Part shown: in pieces, positions 59,940 through 64,000 of the stretch
How positions within the stretch are numbered: position 1 is the stretch's first letter
Layout: the number at the start of each line of letters is the position of its first letter
Assembly (NCBI RefSeq): GCF_900496995.4
Contig: NC_044030.1
Coordinates: 74,256,687 to 74,320,686 of the forward strand
Reading direction: 5' to 3'
Origin: Aquila chrysaetos chrysaetos
Taxonomy: Eukaryota; Chordata; Aves; Accipitriformes; Accipitridae
DNA length: 64,000 nucleotides
The notes under the pieces: model-generated
The model's database searches: none
Told to the model about the DNA's origin: nothing
Seen by the model: only the letters and a program-made list of their open reading frames with translations
Translations under genes and position numbers: made by a program

Positions 59940-60650
59940 GGTAGCAGAATGGGAATGAAGAGATTGAGAGCAGCCCTGTGGAGAAGGACTTGGGTGTACT
60001 GGTGGATGAAGAGCTGGACATGAGCCAGCAATGTGCGCTCACAGCCCAACCGTATCCTGGGCTGCATCAAAAGAAGTATGGCCAGCAGGTCCAGGGAGGT
60101 GACTCTGCCCCTCTGCTCTGCTCTGGTGGGACCCCACCTGCAGTACTGCGTTCAGCTCTGGGGTCCTCAGCACAGGAAAGACATGGACCTGTTGGAGCGG
60201 GTCCAGAGGAGGACCACAGAAACGATCAGAGGGATGGAACATCTCTGCTATGAGGGCAGGCTGAGGGAGTTGGAGCTGTTCAGCCTGGAGAAGAGAAGGC
60301 TCCAGGGAGGCCTTACTGTGGCCTTTCAGTACTTAAAGGGGGCTTATAAGAAAGACAAGGACAGACTTTTTAATAGGACCTGCAGCAGTAGGACAAGGGT
60401 AATGGTTTTAAACTAAAAGAGGGTAGATTTAGATTAGATGTAAGGAAGAAAGTTTTTACAACGAGGGTGGTGAAACACAGGAACAGGTGGCCCGGAGAGG
60501 TGGTAGATGCCCCATCCCTGGAAACATACAAGGTCAGGTTGAACACAACCTGATCTGGTGGAAGATGTCCCTGCTCATTGCGGGGGGGTTGGACTAGATG
60601 ACGTTTAAAGGTCACTTCCAACCCAAACCATTCTGTGATTCTATGAATGA
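59940..60650 (+). repeat. CR1 LINE, ORF2 C-terminal part and 3' UTR
   Basis: About 710 bases in plus orientation. The frames read KDLGVLVDEELDMSQQCALT, then after a frameshift near 60040 ILGCIKRSMASRSREVTLPL and YCVQLWGPQHRKDMDLLERV. It ends GGACTAGATGACGTTTAAAG, then CATTCTGTGATTCTATGA. Confidence 0.93.
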
Positions 60651-63600
60651 TCTTCTGTGTATGTTTTTAATTTTTTCCATAGGTGGTTTCGATACTGAAG
60701 TGAATTACTCTCAGCATAGTTAACCAGCTACACTCTTCCTCCAGCCCTATGGTGATAAGTAGTTACTGTAAGCCTAACAGTACATAGTTCAGAGGGTGGG
60801 AGTTGTCCTAACTTTCCATTATTCATTGTCAGATTTTTATTTGCTCAGAGAGCAATATAAATTCTGGTTTTTAATTCTGAGCAGTTGCTAATTAAACTAC
60901 CCTGCATGCTCAGTGAATTTTAAGTTTTCTGAAATAGCATTTGACTGACTGAATTATCAGGGTTGTGAATTAACCTTGCTCTGCCCTTCTCATTTTACCT
61001 CTGCCTCCGCAGTGCCATGGTGTGCTTGCCACTCTGTGTTGCTTGTTCATCCTAGTCTCTGCTCTGCATACTGTGATAAAGATCTTAACCCTTTCTCTTC
61101 ATAAACATCCTATCTTTTGCATCATCTTGTTATGCATTGGTTTATTTACGCACCATTGCCTTCAGGATTTTTTGAGAGCTTTATCAAGAAGCCAAAGTTG
61201 GTCAGGGCCCGACTTGGACAGAAGACACAATTTTTCTTCCCTTCTCAGGGCATGTGACCTGAGCTGCAAAGAAAGATTCAGCTCGTAAACAGCGGTCAGG
61301 TATTGGGAGTGTTTTATGAATGTGGGTTATGCACAAACACAAGAAAAGCTCTCAGGTTCCTTCCACAGAAACAGCTTATCTGGTTAAAGGTGTGTGTTTT
61401 GAGTTGCTCAGTCAACATCAAAGCAAAGGTGTAACTGAGGCAGTGCCTAGACATGCTCTGTGGAAACCTGCTAAGCCTTTGAAATCCAAGTGAACACTTA
61501 GAGTTAAACGATTCACTTTCAAACCAAATGATTTCCAAAGCTTAGGAAAGGTCATGTATTCTAAGCAAACTTCACAAAGGCTGGATGCTGGTGGGAATTT
61601 TTTCTTGTGTTTTTGTGTTCCTCTTGTCCCCCAGAGGCTGGCTCCTTTCATAAGCACTAGTACTCCCGTAAAAACATGGTTTTTATTTTGGAAGGTTTTG
61701 CTGTTTTTAAATCTGTGGGAATCAAGAAGAAGATGCAAAAGCAGTGTACTACTACGACATGTTTCAGTGAGCAAGCAACAGCTTTCAAGCCCCAGTTTCA
61801 CAGGTAACTAGCAAGTCTATTGCAAGAGGCTAGCACCCCTGGCAGCCAGTGTGACACAGCATCACCCCCTTCAGAGGTGGCTTGCGTGTGTCACACAGCA
61901 TGTGGAAAGGAACGAGGCAAAGTGAACCCAGGGCAGAGAGAGACGGGACAAAGGAAGTGGGTTGAGAGGCAAAGCAAAGCGTGGGAGAGTATTTGAGCGG
62001 TGGTGACAAGGAAGGTGTGACCTCTGCCTGCTACTGGGGTAACTTTATACCTTTTGCTGCTCATAGCGTCACCTTGAATTTTCTGTAGGAAATCTGATAG
62101 CAGCGTGCTGATGACTGGTCCCCGAAGTCTAAGTATATGTAGCTTTGACTGCAAAGCAGCGATAAAAGCCTGTGTTGGGCTCAGTACAGTGCAAACACCC
62201 TGTAGCTTTTGCCTCTCTTATTTCAGGTATCTAACCTGAGCCCAACTCATGGCTTGAAGTTAAGAGTACCCTGACAGAGGGAAAAGGAGGGAGTGAATTG
62301 GGGGAGAGATTGAGAGCATGGGCAAGTGTGGTACAACTCAGAGCACCAAAATAAAATACTTACCTCGTATTATTGCCTCTCGGAGACAGTTCAGTGGTGG
62401 GTTGGGAAGACATAGACAGTTGGAGTCAGGCTTTCTGGACTAATGCTTAAAACATCTTTATGAACCACCAGACACTTGTCAGCTCTGAGTGATAAACATT
62501 TCGGAGACTGTGGCTGCAGGCTTGAACGTGAAGTGACAGATAAGCTGGTGCAGAACAACAGGACTGGGATCTGTAGGCTCAGGAGAGTGGGTGGGTGGGT
62601 AGGATCTGTCCCAGGAACCCAAAGAGGTGGGAGCCTGCTGCTAACGGGGGCAACAGCATGCACTCTGGTGAGTCCCTCTCTTGGGGCTTCTTAGTGATTT
62701 GGAACAAATGTAGAGCTAGAAATAAATAAAACCTTAAAAGCACTTCCAAAAAATGGGATGAACTTGCTTCCTGTTTAAGCAGACATCTGTTGAAATGCTG
62801 CAGCAATATAATCAGATGTTCAGTCACCATTTACCAGGAATAATAATTACTATCAAGCTTTAGGACTTACAAGCTTGATTCTACTCTTGGTGAAATGAAG
62901 ACCATGTTCATCACTAGCAGTACCAGACCATGTCTTACATGGTCATTTCCCTGGGAACTGTTGCAGAGATTGTCTGAATGCACTAGTATATTTGAATAAA
63001 GAACAAATACGAAACCAGTCTTTAGATTAGCTATATATTCTAGCTACTGAAGTCTATAGCTAGTCAGTCCTCCTGAGGATCCAAGCTGTAATGTTGACAG
63101 TGTGGCAATTTGAGCTCATCAACCACAGGGCAAGGTGACACTTCTATTTACTTTGGGGTAGATAGGCCAAAGCAGTATTCCTCCAGAAGACCATGTTCAG
63201 CAGCAAGGCTGAGAGTAGCTGGCCCAACGTCACAATGAAAAAAATTGAGTTTTGATTTTTGCTATGAAGTCTTTTAGCACTAGCAGAGAACAATAAAATG
63301 TGTCAGTCTGTGAAACGGTTCTTTGGTTCTAACAGTACCAGTATTGGATTTAAGCAGTTACTGCCTTGGATGCTTATACACTTGATATTTTTTCATATCT
63401 CTATTAGTTTAAAATCAAGAACTCCAACAGTCTCTGCTATCTGCCACCTTGGCTTCTGCCACACAATCAGGAAGGACAGAGTGGCAACTGTTACCTATAT
63501 AGATTGATAGAATAATAATGTCTTTTTAAAAAAACCCAAAACATTCTATATAGACAGATTTGTGCTGGATTTGATTTTTCCTTCTTTGCTGATATTTTCA

Positions 63601-64000
63601 AATTTGGTCAGTTCCTGACTTTCTGCTATTAGTGATCAGAGAGGGACAAAACTCTTCTTCACATGGCTTCAGAAGTCCACAGCTAGGTGGGGATTCAATA
63701 CTGAGGCACAAGACATGGGACTGTCTATCCCAGCTTGTGGCCTGCTAGCAGTAGGGAGCTCTGCTGCAGAGCACACCTTAATTTTTCTACAGCAGAGCAG
63801 GAAGGATTAAAAGCATCAACCATGTTATGCCAAACTTCTCCTTTAAGGAATTGAGGTCTTTGAGTATAATATTGGTATGCCAGTTGATTCATAAAACTCA
63901 GGTAAGTGCTGAAGATCTATTTGTATGGGAAGAAAAGCAAGACTCTTTAACTGGGTGCTATTTTTTTTTTTTTTTGAGCATTTTAATTGCTACTTCCTCA

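Larger units (their letters stand above)
57761..64000. other. Intergenic DNA downstream of LMBRD2, no gene supported
   Basis: Apart from the CR1 at 59940-60650, the inverted repeat at 58286 and an A-run near 59300, I see no exon with a recognisable product. In mammals UGT3A genes follow LMBRD2; I looked for a UGT-like first exon and found none that stands up. Confidence 0.5.

Noticed and set aside
60033-60416. 127-codon open frame that looks like a real protein
   Set aside because: It is the end of CR1 ORF2 and belongs to the repeat, not to a host gene.
61018-61288. Hydrophobic frame near 61022 (CLFILVSALHTVIKILTLSL) recalling the signal-peptide region of UGT3A proteins, expected next in synteny
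   Set aside because: There is no in-frame ATG; the ATG at 61017 is in another frame and stops quickly. The resemblance is limited to a few residues and no following UGT exon is visible.

Overview
The window is vertebrate nuclear DNA, almost certainly from a bird. Evidence: AT-rich introns with GT-AG splice sites, one CpG-island promoter, many 5'-truncated CR1 LINE copies, two solo retroviral LTRs of an avian type, and no mammalian SINEs. Three genes were reconstructed by hand from exon frames and splice sites: the 3' end of NADK2 (+), complete SKP2 (-) and complete LMBRD2 (+). This order matches the human 5p13.2 block; in chicken that block lies on chromosome Z (inference from synteny). The genes are ordinary orthologues. 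No undescribed system was found.

Layout. 1-7330: last four coding exons of NADK2 (mitochondrial NAD kinase), then its 3' UTR; the long last intron carries two CR1 tails. 7330-9740: tail-to-tail gap and the SKP2 3' UTR, with poly(A) signals for both strands about 40 bp apart. 9741-21287: SKP2, ten coding exons, 420 codons, all phases closing; introns hold a worn CR1 and one solo LTR. 20180-22110: CpG island shared head-to-head by SKP2 and LMBRD2, with a ZNF143/THAP11-type motif and an ETS core. 22075-53070: LMBRD2, a non-coding first exon and 17 coding exons, 688 codons. Its second coding intron holds a 3 kb antisense CR1 with a solo LTR nested inside; later introns hold an inverted CR1 pair, a CR1 ORF1 esterase-domain fragment and a 93-bp tandem repeat. 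53071-64000: LMBRD2 3' UTR grading into intergenic DNA with three more CR1 tails and no further gene that can be supported.

Function. SKP2 is the substrate receptor of the SCF ubiquitin ligase that drives p27 turnover. LMBRD2 is a nine-helix membrane protein tied to receptor signalling. NADK2 supplies mitochondrial NADP. They share a neighbourhood and, for SKP2 and LMBRD2, a promoter, but no common pathway is evident. Gene names and comparisons with human proteins rest on remembered family sequences; no search was run.
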